Translations under genes and position numbers: made by a program
Notes under the pieces: model-generated
What the model saw: only the letters and a program-made list of their open reading frames with translations
What the model was told of the DNA's origin: nothing
The model's database searches: none
NCBI GenBank assembly: GCA_027924585.1
Contig: BSBM01000047.1
Coordinates: 18,038,001-18,102,000 of the forward strand
Direction: 5' to 3'
DNA from: Larix kaempferi
Taxonomy: Eukaryota > Streptophyta > Pinopsida > Pinales > Pinaceae
DNA: 64,000 bases
Shown: piece after piece, positions 22,842-33,899 of the stretch
Numbering within the stretch: position 1 is the first letter of the stretch
Layout of the letters: the number at the start of each line of letters is the position of its first letter

Positions 22842-23085
22842 TCACTCCATCATCCCAAACCTCTTTAGGATCTCTACTGCATACTTCCCTTGTCCAAGGA
22901 AGATCCCATCTGTACTCTGCCACACCTCCATGCCTAGAAAATAGTGCATCATCCCCAAGTCCTTCATCTCGAACTCGGGAGCAAGATTCCTCTTGGTATC
23001 GAAAATCAATCTATCCTCACCTGTAAAAAATAGGTCATCCACATACAGGAGTAGTATCACAGGATTTCCTTCCTCAACCTTGTAT
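22842..23085 (-). pseudogene. Copia RT palm fragment, element C1
   Basis: Only the last part of copia reverse transcriptase remains. It has the catalytic YVDDLFFTG motif, FEMKDLG and YFLGMEVWQ. Its upstream end at about 23085 is abrupt: the fingers, first catalytic Asp, integrase and protease are absent, replaced by about 0.75 kb of AT-rich DNA (23086-23829) that I cannot place. Confidence 0.9.
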
Positions 23086-23829
23086 TAAAGGTTGGAATCT
23101 ACTTTACTCTTGGAATCTACTTTACTTTACATGTATAGCCATGATCATTTCAAACACAGATAATAAGCGTTAGTATTCAAGGTTTCAGAGAAGACTTCTC
23201 TTACTCATGCATATTCATATTTTACCATAGAACTCTTCTGGTTAGTCATATCATCAATCAAGGTAAGAGACATAATATGCATAAACCCTTGTTTACTTAA
23301 ATTTCTAACTTCATGAATAATCATATACAAAAGTATAAGATCCTAACATAGGGTAGGCTTCTAACTTGATATAAGAAAAAACATACCTGGTCATTATATT
23401 TGCTAGTTATGTCTAGCAATGTTTTCTTGTTCTCTTCGATGACCTGCATAACTCATAAGTCAACCATTGTAGAACCAAAATATACATACCTCTATGTGAT
23501 CCATGACTATGGATGAGTCTTTGTCTTCATGTCACCATGGTCTTGATCTAGAACTTGATTTTGTACCTTCATGATAGTGGATAACATTATCCTCATACAA
23601 CACCACAGTGCATTAGTACAATCATAATACAATCATAAGTGTCATAACCCTAATCAATGAATGTCTTCTATCATGCATTCATACTTTTACTAGGGTGATA
23701 AGACAAGTCTAAAATTAAACAAGTTTGTTACTAAACTCAATAACATGAAGACAATCATATTGTAAACTTAATCATGAACAGATTTCAAAACATACATGTA
23801 AGTCATGCATGTGAGATTGCTTGTAGTTG
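23086..23829. other. Unplaced AT-rich DNA inside C1
   Basis: This stretch stands where copia protease, integrase and the N-terminal half of RT should be (about 2.5-3 kb in intact elements). It contains no recognisable frame. It may be a foreign filler or a decayed, deleted remnant. Confidence 0.5.
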
Positions 23830-24502
23830 TTGTTGTTGTTGTTCTTTTTGTTCTTAGGACAATCTGAGGAAAAGTGTCCTCTTCTTGGTATGTGTTGTGA
23901 GAGCTTGATCTTCATTTCGCATCTTCTCTTCTTGAGCTACAATCCAAGCTTCTTCCTGTGAGCATTCTTCCCACAACTTACTGAAAGAGATAAGTTTCTT
24001 CCTATCACAAATTCCTTGGATGAAGGAATCCCATGACCTAGGAAGGCCATTAAGAGTGGTCATTACCACTTCTCCATTTTCTATATCTTCTCCCATAGCT
24101 TCAAGTTGTTCTTTTATCTGGGAGACCCTTGAGAAATAATACTGCATGGTCTCGACATTCTAGATCTTGATGTTCTTCAATTGATTCCTCAAGGTCATCT
24201 TTTTTATTTATGTTCTTCGCTTCAAATAGCTTGGTGAAGGAATCAAACATCTCCTTAGGTGTCTTCAGAGATGACACATGTGGTATGAGATGGTCTTTGA
24301 TAGAATCAGCAATGATCCTCTTAGCCTTGACCAAGTTCCTCTTGTGTAAGACCTTAGTCTCTTCTCCCTCTGGGACAGGAACGCCTTCTCTTATGTAGGT
24401 GTTCAACTCACTCTCTTCTAGAATTAACCTAATCCTATACTTCCATGTTCGGAAGTTATCAACCCCTTCAAGCTTATCCTCAAGCTTGGTGTGGTGGGAC
24501 AT
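23830..24502 (-). pseudogene. Copia gag, element C1
   Basis: The frame starts at ATG 24500-24502 (MSHHTKLEDKLEG) in the minus strand; an earlier ATG at 24550 is less typical. The N-terminal part has the copia gag signature FRTWKYRIRLILEE and the C-terminal part has YFSRVSQIKEQL, LNGLPRSWDSFIQGI and LWEECSQEE. A frameshift near 24190 joins the two frames. A second shift near 23880 precedes one half of a zinc knuckle (KRGHFSSDCPKN). Gag forms the particle that packages the element RNA. Confidence 0.88.
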
Positions 24503-24738
24503 ATTAAAGAGTACTTCAAATGGAAATAGAAAAGATTTAGGTCTTACCACTTGATTTGCAGAAATCTAGATCTCGAGCTCGATTAGGGTTTGTCAAAGAA
24601 ACCCTAAAAAATCAAACTTTGAATTTCATACTTCTGAAAGGATAGAAATATGCACCTTGATGAGCTGATCAAGCTGGTATACACATAATTTGAAAACTAC
24701 AAAGTTTCACCACTCAAACTTGCTTTTCAAACTTCGAG

Positions 24739-25058
24739 ATTCACTCAGGAGGACCCTGAATTAGGGTTTGATTTTTCCAGATCATCACCCATCCAAAAAG
24801 TTCGATCTTGGTCTCTAAACTTCAATTTTTCAGAGGCGCTTCCAACCATGGTCTCAGATTTCAGAAATTCAAACTTTTCCAGAAACCCTAATTTATGGCT
24901 TCACTCGAGAGGACCCCAAACTAGGGTTTGATTTTCCCGGAGCTTTACCCAACCAAAAAGTTCGATCCAAAGCTCTAAACTTCGATTTTTTCAAGGAGCA
25001 TCCAGCCATGGTCTCAGATTTAAGAAATTCCAAGTATTGTGGAAACCCTAATTTTTAG
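24739..25058. repeat. 160-bp tandem duplication in the C1 leader, with telo-box motifs
   Basis: Two adjacent copies (24739-24898 and 24899-25058) share GAGGACCC, TAGGGTTTGATTTT, AAAAAGTTCGATC and CCATGGTCTCAGATTT. AAACCCTAA, the plant telo-box motif, occurs at the ends of both copies and again near 24600. The block lies between the primer site and gag, so it belongs to the leader of C1. Confidence 0.75.
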
Positions 25059-25222
25059 GGCCAAAACTGAAAATGCTCAGAATTGAATTTTCTTTCGATA
25101 GAAAGATGCGCCTTGCTAAGGAGAGTCAATATAGCCTCCTACCTTTCAAGATCTGTGGAGAGAAACCCAAAAGACAAGAATCCCCAGCTTCCACAACTGC
25201 AGAGTGTCTTCTTCTGAGGTTA

Positions 25223-25234
25223 GCTCTGATACCA
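25223..25234 (-). promoter_or_regulatory. Primer-binding site of C1 (initiator Met tRNA type)
   Basis: Minus-strand TGGTATCAGAGC directly abuts the LTR, as is usual for copia elements. It fixes the element on the minus strand. Confidence 0.92.
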
Positions 25235-25829
25235 TGTTAATTTTTTTTTTAGTATCAATTCAATATAATCTAGGATCTTTACTGAGACAATAACATGTAC
25301 AACATATCAATTACAACAAGCAATCACAAGAGACAATAGACACACAGAGTTTCCTTGGGGAAAACCATAAAGGTAAAAAACCCCAATAACTTCCTCAAAG
25401 ATAGATAGAGCAATGATACAAAACCCAAGCATAAGAGATAGACTCCTAGCAACAGCTTCTCCTCCTCCACTAGTGCGCAACTCTCCAATGAGTGTATTGG
25501 TGAGAAAGTGAATGATCAAATAGAGTGCCTCCCGCACTCTATTTATACTTGACTTGACTTGTCTAATAACCTTTACTAGGTCGGCCTCAACTTAACCACA
25601 TAACATAATGCTGACAAGGCCGACCCCCAATAGGGTGGTCTAATAACCCTTTAACCCACATGATTTATACAGGGTTGACCCCATCAAGGTGGTTTAATAA
25701 CCCATCAAGTATAAGTTACGACAGTTACAATATAAATGATGACACTTCCGAATAGAGAAATAATACCACCTCTATAGGAGTACAATATACATATGTGAAA
25801 TACATTCTGTAGTTACAAATACATCAACA
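25235..25829 (-). repeat. C1 5' LTR (595 bp)
   Basis: Direct repeat of 20102-20704. It starts TGTTAATTTTT and ends ACATCAACA, followed by the target duplication TGGGT at 25830-25834. Confidence 0.9.
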
Positions 25830-25834
25830 TGGGT

Positions 25835-25916
25835 TAGTAGCACGAGCTAAAGTGGTTAGTAGTTACCCCTTGATGGCTCTCTCCCACATCCTTGGGGGTC
25901 ATTTTGGGTGCTAACA
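25835..25916 (+). repeat. L1 3' LTR, last part
   Basis: Continues the L1 LTR after the C1 insertion. It matches 15305-15386 and ends GTGCTAACA. The target duplication CCAAT follows at 25917-25921. Confidence 0.9.
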
Positions 25917-25921
25917 CCAAT

Positions 25922-26215
25922 CTATGATGACATCTGCAGATTAATTGTACTTTTCGAAGAATGTCAAAGAATATATATCTTAGGCCAATCAATGATGACG
26001 TCTAGAGATTAATTGTACTTTTCGAAGATATTTCCTTCAAACACGTTTATAGGGACATGAATACTGAAGTAGATCTTATGTCTAAACAAGTACTTCAACT
26101 CAATACTGGAGTAACTCAAGTCTGGGAAATTGATAAAGATGGCATAAAGGAATTTGACCCAAAACCTAGGCTAGATTTTAAATATTGCCCATATAAATGG
26201 GTCATAGTGAAATAG
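25922..26215 (+). pseudogene. RNase H-like retroelement remnant (target of L1)
   Basis: A plus-strand frame from 26021 to the TAG at 26213-26215 reads ISFKHVYRDMNTEVDLMSKQ, the C-terminal signature of the RNase H-like domain in plant retroelements (HxYRExNxxAD.LSK), with the final Asp present. About 65 residues remain. The preceding 100 bases hold a tandem duplication of a stretch containing GATTAATTGTACTTTTCGAAG, which broke the frame. The missing N-terminal part should be left of 13002, but only a short, unrecognised frame is there. Confidence 0.6.
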
Positions 26216-28457
26216 GGAGGTTCACTTGCTATCATCCTGTAGACATCTTTTCTATATGCAATCTTGGGATATTTATACTATGTATATTTTTGAAGATGAA
26301 CTGAAGGTTTTGAAAAGATGTCTCTAGCTAGACACTTAAATGTATGGCTTTTTTCTTATGAACAAAGTTGTTCTATTTTAATAAAATCCGAGCTCCGATC
26401 TTTTTTTCATGGAAAACAAAGTGAACATTAATAATGTGTTTGGTGGTGACTATGTATTGATTACATTCTTTCTTTATATCTTTTCAATGTTTCTTTTATG
26501 CATTCTAAAGTTCCATAAATTCTTTCAAGTATTCCATTGTTAACTAATTTTTTTTTTTATATAGTTAGTGGTGTTATCTTTGTCAAACTCTTAAAAGCTG
26601 CAGCTTGTTAGTTGTCTTGTCTCTTTCATAGTGGTCTGCACTCAATAAGTTTTAGCTTTTCTTAAAACTTCAAACAAAACCAAGCTTCTGGCTTAATATC
26701 TTAGAGACTTGTTTAGATTCTTTCATGCATACTTTCTCATGCAATAAATAACTTGCTATTTTTCATGCATTAAGTAACCCGGTCTTTATAAATTTTCAAT
26801 AACTTGATCCTTTTTCATGCATTAAGTAACCCAGTCTTTATACATTTTAACTTTTAGGCCAAGCTTCCCGGTCTTTATAAATTTTAACTTTTAGGCCAAG
26901 CTGCTTCTTGCTTAATATCTTAGAGACTTGTTTAGATTCTTCCATGCATGTTTTCTTATGTATTAAGTAAAACACCTTACCCCTATCTGATAGGAGGGAA
27001 ACTAATATAGAAACTAATATGGTAATTTTTTTGTTTGTTTGCTCACTAATTACATATATATGGTAAACACCTTTTGCTTTAGAGTGTTTCATCACTAAAT
27101 ACATGTTATGGCATGATTTTTCTTGGAAATTCTACCACTTTTAATATGAAACCTTTGTTTGAAAAAGTTTTTAAATTAAATGCAAAATTCTATATTAAAA
27201 TTAAGATGATATATAAAAAAATAAAATTAGGAAACATTAAACATATAAACCTTTTATATTATTATATTCTCTTATTTTATATTATTAAAACACATCAATG
27301 ATATATATGTGAATGTAAAAATAACCAGTATAGATCCATCTTAACTCTAGCTTTATTAAGCATCTAGAGGGATCAAATCTATTCATGTACAAACCCATTT
27401 TAGGGTCTTAAATTTGAGGAAAGGTTTGCCTCTACTATAATTGTCCAAGTACCAACTATTCCAATTTGGAATCATGTTGTAAATGCTCATACCTGAATCC
27501 TACAAATATGCAAAAATTGCATTAATTAATTAATTACGAGCATTGATCTATCTTAAACTCAGATCTATCAAGCAGTGAGAGGGATCTAATCATCAAATAC
27601 ACAAAAGTTGCATTCATTAACTTGGATCCTACATGTGCCAAGTTAATGTGATAGGCATGACACATCTCATCCACTTTGAATTGTAAAATACATCTCACAC
27701 AAATTATTAAAATTAAAAATATATATAAATAAAATAATAAATAAGAATATAAAAAATAAATAGATAAATTTATGTTTGAGAAGAATAAAACATTGATGTG
27801 TGAAAGCAATTCACATAAAAATAATTAATTAATTTTAAGATGTGTTTACCATTAATTAGTCCATGACTTAGGCACAGACTATATGTTCTACTTTTTACTA
27901 TTAATTTACTTTGTACAAAAATATTTCTAAAACTTTCCTATAGTTTATCCAATGTTGAAATAATTTACGTATTTATTTGTATTTATTTAATAAAATACTT
28001 TAATAAGTGTATAGGTCTAATTGGTGGAAAGTGTTTGAAAAGACAATTTTCATCATTGGCAAGAATTAAGTAAAATTGAAAATAAAATGAAAATACAATG
28101 ACTTTGAACTTGCAAATGTTAAAATCTAAATATTTTGTTTATAGTGGATAACCAGTTAGCATAATGGCATACCGATCTGGTTGACAAGCATCAAAGTTTA
28201 CAGGTTGACAGGTTTGCAACTTACATTCATGCCCGTTTTGCTTTGTGCTTGGTTTCTGTGTGTAATTTTCAAGGCGTTGTGCTTGTTTTTTGTACTTTGA
28301 TGGGACCTGGCAAAGCAAAAATAAAAACAGGTAAGAAAGATCACAAGAATCAAGAATCCCTTCTGGGTCTGGGATCTGAAATTTTTGTAAGGGAAAAGGG
28401 GGAGAATCAAAGATTTGAACTAATTGTTTTTGGTTTTCATTTATCCTGCCATTGAAA
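26216..28457. other. AT-rich intergenic DNA with small direct repeats
   Basis: No gene seen. At 26740-26900 a block with CCGGTCTTTATAAATTTT and TTTTAGGCCAAGC occurs in two or three partial copies. The stretch 27025-27115 matches the duplicated repeat at 44430-44640. Long minus-strand frames at 26847-27104 and 27534-27809 are low-complexity and show no domain. Confidence 0.55.
27025..27115. repeat. Dispersed repeat, related to 44430-44640
   Basis: Shares the order GTTTGTTTGCTCACTAATTA, TATATATG, and ATGTTATGGCATGAT with the two tandem copies near 44.5 kb. The family is unknown. Confidence 0.55.
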
Positions 28458-29960
28458 ATGGAGAGAGAGGAATTGTTGTGTGGGAGTTATTTCTCTAATG
28501 GGATTGTGGGTCAAGAAGAGAATAAAATGTGTATATGTGAAATGTGTGAGAAGGATCTCTCAGAGAATCACAGGTTGTCTTATTCTGTAAGTACTGCAGA
28601 TGGAATGGTATTAAGTGAAGAGACCGGAAATCATTCTTTGAATGATAAAAAACAGGAATTAAAGAGAGAAAGACATGTTATTGCAGAGGATGACCGTGGT
28701 GGTGAGATGGACTTGATCAGCAGAGAATTTGGGCATCATGAACATGGGATATCTCGAATAAACAATTAAAGTTTCGGGGCCTGCCCTGCTTCGATTTAGA
28801 TTCACAGTCCAACTCGGCACGTTTGTTCTGGCAACAGCCTGATAGTTTTTATTTTGGGCCTTAACAGGAGGTGCTATTGCAATCTCGCAAGATAGTAGTT
28901 GAGTTGATCAATGCTGCACATGTTGATGAATTTTCCCTAGTGGACAATGCCACCACCGCATTGGCAGTTGTGCTCCAATAGGTTGCTTGGGAATTCATGG
29001 AGAACAGTTTTCAAAAGGGTGATGTCATATTGATGCTTCATTATGCCTATGGCGCTGTGAAGAAGGCAATCCAAGCGTATGTTTGCCGCCCTAGAGCGTG
29101 CATCATTGAGGTTGAATTTCCATTCCCGATGCGATCCAATGAAGAAATCATAGAGAAGTTCAGGGCAGCACAGACTGAGGCTAGTGAGATGGCGGTAAAA
29201 TCAGATTGGCACTCATAAAACATGTAAGTTCTGTGCCGTCTGTTCTTGTCCCTGTAAGAGAGTTGATAGGAATATGCAAAGATGAAGGGGTAGATCAGGT
29301 TTTTGTAGATGGTGCTCATGCTATTGGGAATGTAGATATCGATATGGAAGAGATTGGTGCTGATTTCTACACTAGCAACCTCCACAAATGGTTTTCTGCC
29401 CTCCCTATGTTGCATTTCTTTACTGCCGTCGCACATTCCATATATTATGCATCACCCAGTTGTTTCTCATGAGTTTGGAAACGGATTGTCGGTAGTCTAG
29501 TTGGGTTGGTACTAGAGACTATAGTCCGCAGCTTTGTGTGCCTTCTGTTTTGGAGTTTACTAAAAATTTCGAGGGTGGCATTGATGCTATCAGGCAGAAA
29601 AATCATGAGAACGTAGTTGCTATGGGGCAAATGTTGGCCTGGGGAACTGAGTTGGGAACATCTCTAGAATTATGCTCATCTATGGCGGTGGTTGCTTTAC
29701 CAAATTGTTTGGAGGTTTCATCAGACCAGGATGCCTTAAAGCTAAGGTATCGTGTTAGGAAGGAGTTTGTTTTAGAGGTTCCAATTTATTACAGGGCACA
29801 AAAGACAGAGTTGCATTCAAATAGAGGGCCAAGTTTCAAATCTTATGCAAGAATGTCTCATCAAATTCACAATACTTTGGAAGACTATTTGAATTTTAAA
29901 GATGATATACTTCAAATTGTGGCAGAGGCTTCTAAATCAAAGGAAGATGTTTGTTGGTAA
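28458..29960 (+). pseudogene. L-cysteine desulfhydrase-like (class V aminotransferase fold) pseudogene
   Basis: The pieces read in order along a plant L-cysteine desulfhydrase (isopenicillin N epimerase-like), a PLP enzyme that releases sulfide from cysteine. Starting at ATG 28458: a variable N-terminus, FGHHEHGISRINN, a TAA stop at 28767, SFGACPA, LVDNATTALAV, AIQAYV, VFVDGAHAIG (the Asp that contacts the PLP ring) and SNLHKW with the PLP-binding Lys at 29386-29388. The end includes GTRDYS, YARMSHQIHNTLEDY and a TAA at 29958-29960. At least three frames are needed, and further stops occur near 28794, 28863 and 28979. The best-known Arabidopsis relative has no introns, so I cannot tell a retrocopy from a decayed native gene. 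Confidence 0.85.
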
Positions 29961-32014
29961 AATTGGTAAGAGTTTGTTTATGTTTCCCTTTCTGTTCATG
30001 GTGATGGAGCATTCACTAGTCAGAGAGGCTGAGACTCAAGAGATTCAATGAATGGGTTTTATAGATGATTAATTAAGAGGCTATAAATAACATTGGTTGA
30101 AATTTTGTATTTACAGCAAAGTTGTATGAAACAGTAGAAATTTGACTTTCTGAAAACTTTTCCAACTTGCTGTTATACTACCAAAAAGTTGAGATCGTAT
30201 TTTGTGTATCTATATGTGAATGTACATGTCTATGTCTATGAATATATTCCTCATACATAACAAGTCATCATGTTTTGACATGCTTCAACTTCAAAGTAAT
30301 ATCGGACTTGCTTTTGATAGCATTTCTTCTTTGATGACGTAAAATATACTTTAGAAGTCAGTTTTTTATTTTTGTGATCTTGATATGTTTCTGCAAAGGG
30401 AAAACCAAATTGGTTGTGATATTTATTGGATACATTACCCTAATCTCAATTCTCAATATTTTGATTTTATTTTGCAATCTTGATATGTTTCTGCAAAGGG
30501 AAAGAAGCTTTATCTTGGGCATACAAGCATATCGATGAGCTTTTTTCCATTCATACCCCTTCTAAGCTTTATCTTGGGCATACAAGCATATCGGTTAGCC
30601 TTTCCATTCATGCCCCTTCTATCGAAGAGCCTTTTTCCATCATACCCCTTCTTTCGAGTGGCTTTGCTGGATCCTTTACAAGTATGATTTCAACAGGGCT
30701 AAGGGTCACTGTAATGCGATCAATGAATAGTAAACAGCTAGACCATGATGATAAAAAAACCAAAAGTGGTTGGTGTTGATCTTCCAAACAACAATGATAA
30801 TGTTGGCGCTTAATAAGCATGGAACTTTTTATTTCAACCTTAAACTTTGCTAATTCTAAAAAATTCATACTTTGCACCAAATTCATTCATTCCATATAAG
30901 TTGAATGCCCCTGCTATAATGCAGACTGTCATTCATTCATTTTTCCTACAAGGATGACCTCGGATTACCCAATTGCATTGGAGATTGTAGGAAGCTATGA
31001 TTGCATTTTCTTTTCTTCTGTTTTGATTTATCTAACATTCTATTATGTGTTTTTGTATAGAAACCACCTCCAATTCTATTTGACATTATACCCAATTGCA
31101 AAATTCTTTGGCTTTATTTTTTTCCAAGAAAAACTTCACAAGGAAATCCAAGGAATGTTTCCCCACATTCATAGATGGCATTCCTAGTAAATCTGTTGGC
31201 GTAGTTTAGTGTGCCTCACCTAGGGGTATTCAAATTGGGCACCTGCCAACATGGAACTAGCCAAATGGCCATCAACATCAGTGACAACCAGTTGAGTTAA
31301 TCCCTTGGTCTCTTTAGCTTTATATCATATAGATTGATGAGATCTGATTTCTGCAGCCTTATGTTAAGTTGGCCCTTAAAAGGATTGGTTTCATCTACCT
31401 TACTTGAGCAAAGTGAAGGGTTGGTCCTTTTCAGGAGTATTGATCTCTTTTACTTACTATTATAGCTACAGGTTCAAGGAACCATACCTTGTAAAGTTGA
31501 ATAGGAAGATCAAAAGAGAGGAAGAGTTGGCTTAGTTAAGTAAGGTACTTAACTGAATTAGTAGGGTTGGTTATAAGTTATAACCTACTTTATGCTTCTG
31601 CATAGAATCCAAACTCCATGTGAGGATATACCCAATTTGGAGTCCAGACTTGCATTTACATCAAATATATTGACAATTTGACAGTATCATGATCCTTAAT
31701 CTACTCTTTGTCTTTTAGCTTGTACGCTTTTGTAAAGGACCATAGTTTTGACTCCCATCAATGGTGAACCCAATTAGTGATCCAAGGGTTGCATCATACG
31801 AATGATGTGATGACGATTTTGTCTTCATTTGTTCTGATCTATGTTCCCTAATGTTCGAATCTTTTGCATAAGACCCTTCAATAACTCCACTGGTGGATTT
31901 GCACATTTGGGAAACCAGGACCAGCATCAAGTTTCAACTATCACTATGGTTAACAAGATTGTATTTTCCTTTCTGTTTTTTTATTTTAATAATTTATATG
32001 ATCTTATGTTTCAG
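29961..32014. other. Intergenic DNA, no gene recognised
   Basis: The phrase GATATGTTTCTGCAAAGGG occurs twice (about 30384 and 30482) and a block with CTTTATCTTGGGCATACAAG is duplicated at 30508-30600. Plus-strand frames at 30480-30779 and 30954-31187 have no domain. A stretch at 31840-31930 could include a lost first exon of the formate dehydrogenase copy, but I could not show it. Confidence 0.5.
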
Positions 32015-33899
32015 GCACCTGCGGGAAGTAATAAAATTGTTGGAGTAGTTTATAAGGCCAATGAATATGCCTCACTAAATTCGAACTTCCTCGGTTGTGT
32101 TGAGAATGCTTTGGGGTTACGAGAATGGCTTGAGTCTAATGGCCATCAATACATTGTGATAGATGACAAGGAAGGTCCTGACTGTGGTAAGTTGTGTCAT
32201 GCAAATGATTTCTTTTGTTATTTAGTTAACACTTCTGCGAAATAAAATCATTGTGTCTTTTTGCAATTCTTAATTTAACATGATCATATGCATAGAAGTT
32301 GGAAAAGGGCATAATTTAAAATTACCTGTAGTTCAGAAGATAAAACAGAGCAGTGTTACTCAGATCACGACTTAAACCCGGAGTTTCAAATGAGTTGCCA
32401 AGCAAATAATTTTTTCCAACTCCTCCGAGTCAAACTTGTTCATTGATCGATTTTGACTTGGTCAGTGCGAGTTTGACTTGTGAATATGAGTCTGACTCAG
32501 TTCATTGTGTCAGCTTGTCTAACAAAGCCTATAAAAACCCTTATCCAGCCTCATTTAGTCATTTTTACCTATGCTGGATGCATTTCTCCGCTGCTGGGTG
32601 ATTTTCTTGTCTGAAATTGACCAAATGGAGGTCACATTGTCACACCTATGGAAACCAGTGATGCTTATATTTTTTCATCAAAATATGTGCATATCTTTGT
32701 ATTTTTGTACTCACCAATTTTTTCGTGAGTTTTTCCTCATCCGTCCAAACTCTTGGCTCTTCTGCCTCATTGAGATTTCCCGATTCCAAGTCTGGTAAAA
32801 TTGGAAGGGAGCTGTGTTAAACTCCAGGACTCTAAACTGTTAGAAGCCGAAGCGCCCTCTTTCTTTGTGTATCCAGTTGTATCACTAGGCTATATGGTCT
32901 CTTTCTTTGTGTATCCAGTTGTATCACTAGGCTAGGCTATATGTATCACTAGGCTAGGCTATAGGGCCTTTGAACTCAAGTTATTTGTGTTTTTCTTGTT
33001 ATTGTTTTTGTTTGTTTATTTTGGTTTCACTTCCTTGAGGTATAAAATTACGTTATCTGTTATCTCTGTGGATGATACCTTATTTCCCCTTCCTTTTGGT
33101 CCTCATACCCTGAATAGGCAATTTAGATTATTTACGCTGCTTCAAAAGTGAGAATTATGCAATTTTGTCGAAATCATAAATGAGTTCTGGTTATTCACCA
33201 TTAAAGTTGGGTGTTTGTTTCCATAGTTGACTCCATTAGTTTTCTAGTACGCAATCCCTTTCCTATTCCTTGATAGCATGGATCATCCAAGTGTATTGCT
33301 TATAAATTTGAGAATTGCAACCCATTGCATAGAAAACTTACACACTTAATTTTCTTTGTAGAGCTTGAAAACAACATACCTGATGCACATGTTTTGATTT
33401 CTACACCTTTCCACCTTGCCTATGTGACATCAGAGAGGATCAAGAAGGAAAGGAACTTAAAACTTCTTTTGACAGCTAGTATTAGTTCTGATCACATTGA
33501 TCTAAATGCTGCAACAGTAGCTGGTGTGACTGTTGCAGAAGTTACATGTTTTAGAAGGTCACATATACTATTTCCTTTTTTATTTCCTTCTTATGGCTCT
33601 GTTGACCAAGTTCCAACCATGGAAATTTTAGTATGAAGAAGTTTTTGAAATGTTTTTTTATAATTTAACTGTGGGCTTCTTCAACAATTTTTAAAGGAAG
33701 TAATGTGGTGTTCGCGGTAGAAGATGAGCTAATGGGCATTCTCATATTGATGTGCAACTTTGTTCCTGGATATAAACAAATTGTTGAGGGTGATTGGAAA
33801 GTAACAGCTATTTCTTACAGGTCATATGATCTAGAAGGGAAAACTATTGGTACTATTGGTGCAGGGTGAATTGGCAAAGAACTACTTAAGCGTTTGAAG
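32015..33899 (+). pseudogene. Formate dehydrogenase (NAD-dependent, plant mitochondrial type) partial pseudogene
   Basis: Three exons of the plant enzyme that oxidises formate to CO2 with NAD: 32015-32186, 33362-33547 and 33697-33899. Exon 1 (after a TTTCAG acceptor) reads KIVGVVYKANEYA and DDKEGPDC, ending at a GTAAGT donor. Exon 2 has [13 protein letters not shown] and [12 protein letters not shown]. Exon 3 has [12 protein letters not shown] and the NAD-binding loop GTIGAG. In that loop a TGA at 33867-33869 replaces the Arg codon of the usual GAGRIG, ending the protein inside the Rossmann fold. The exon 2 end seems to have lost its last G. Introns of 1,175 and about 149 bases are kept, so this is not a retrocopy. 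The mitochondrial leader exon and all exons after the donor at 33900 are missing. Confidence 0.88.

Larger units (their letters stand above)
20102..25829 (-). mobile_element. Ty1/copia element C1 nested in the L1 3' LTR
   Basis: A 5,728-bp minus-strand copia element with LTRs at 20102-20704 and 25235-25829 and a perfect target duplication TGGGT at 20097-20101 and 25830-25834. From 5' to 3' on the minus strand it has an LTR, an initiator-Met-type primer site, a leader with a duplicated block, gag, a large internal deletion, the end of RT, RNase H, a long repeat-rich 3' region, a polypurine tract and an LTR. Protease, integrase and most of RT are missing, so it cannot move alone. The two LTRs are very similar, around 95% by eye, younger than L1's LTR pair. 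Confidence 0.92.
13002..25916 (+). mobile_element. Non-autonomous gag-only LTR retrotransposon L1 (contains nested C1)
   Basis: A complete insertion with LTRs at 13002-15386 and 17831-25916, the latter split by copia element C1 at 20102-25829. The target duplication CCAAT is exact at 12997-13001 and 25917-25921. The internal region, about 2.4 kb, encodes gag and nothing recognisable as protease, RT or integrase, so the element needed enzymes from a relative. A primer-binding site of the TTGGCGCC type follows the 5' LTR. LTRs differ at roughly 10-15% of sites by eye, so the insertion is old. Confidence 0.85.

Noticed and set aside
30480-31187. Frames at 30480-30779 and 30954-31187 considered as exons between the two pseudogenes
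   Set aside because: They contain short duplicated phrases and T-rich runs, no domain, and no continuity with either neighbouring gene.
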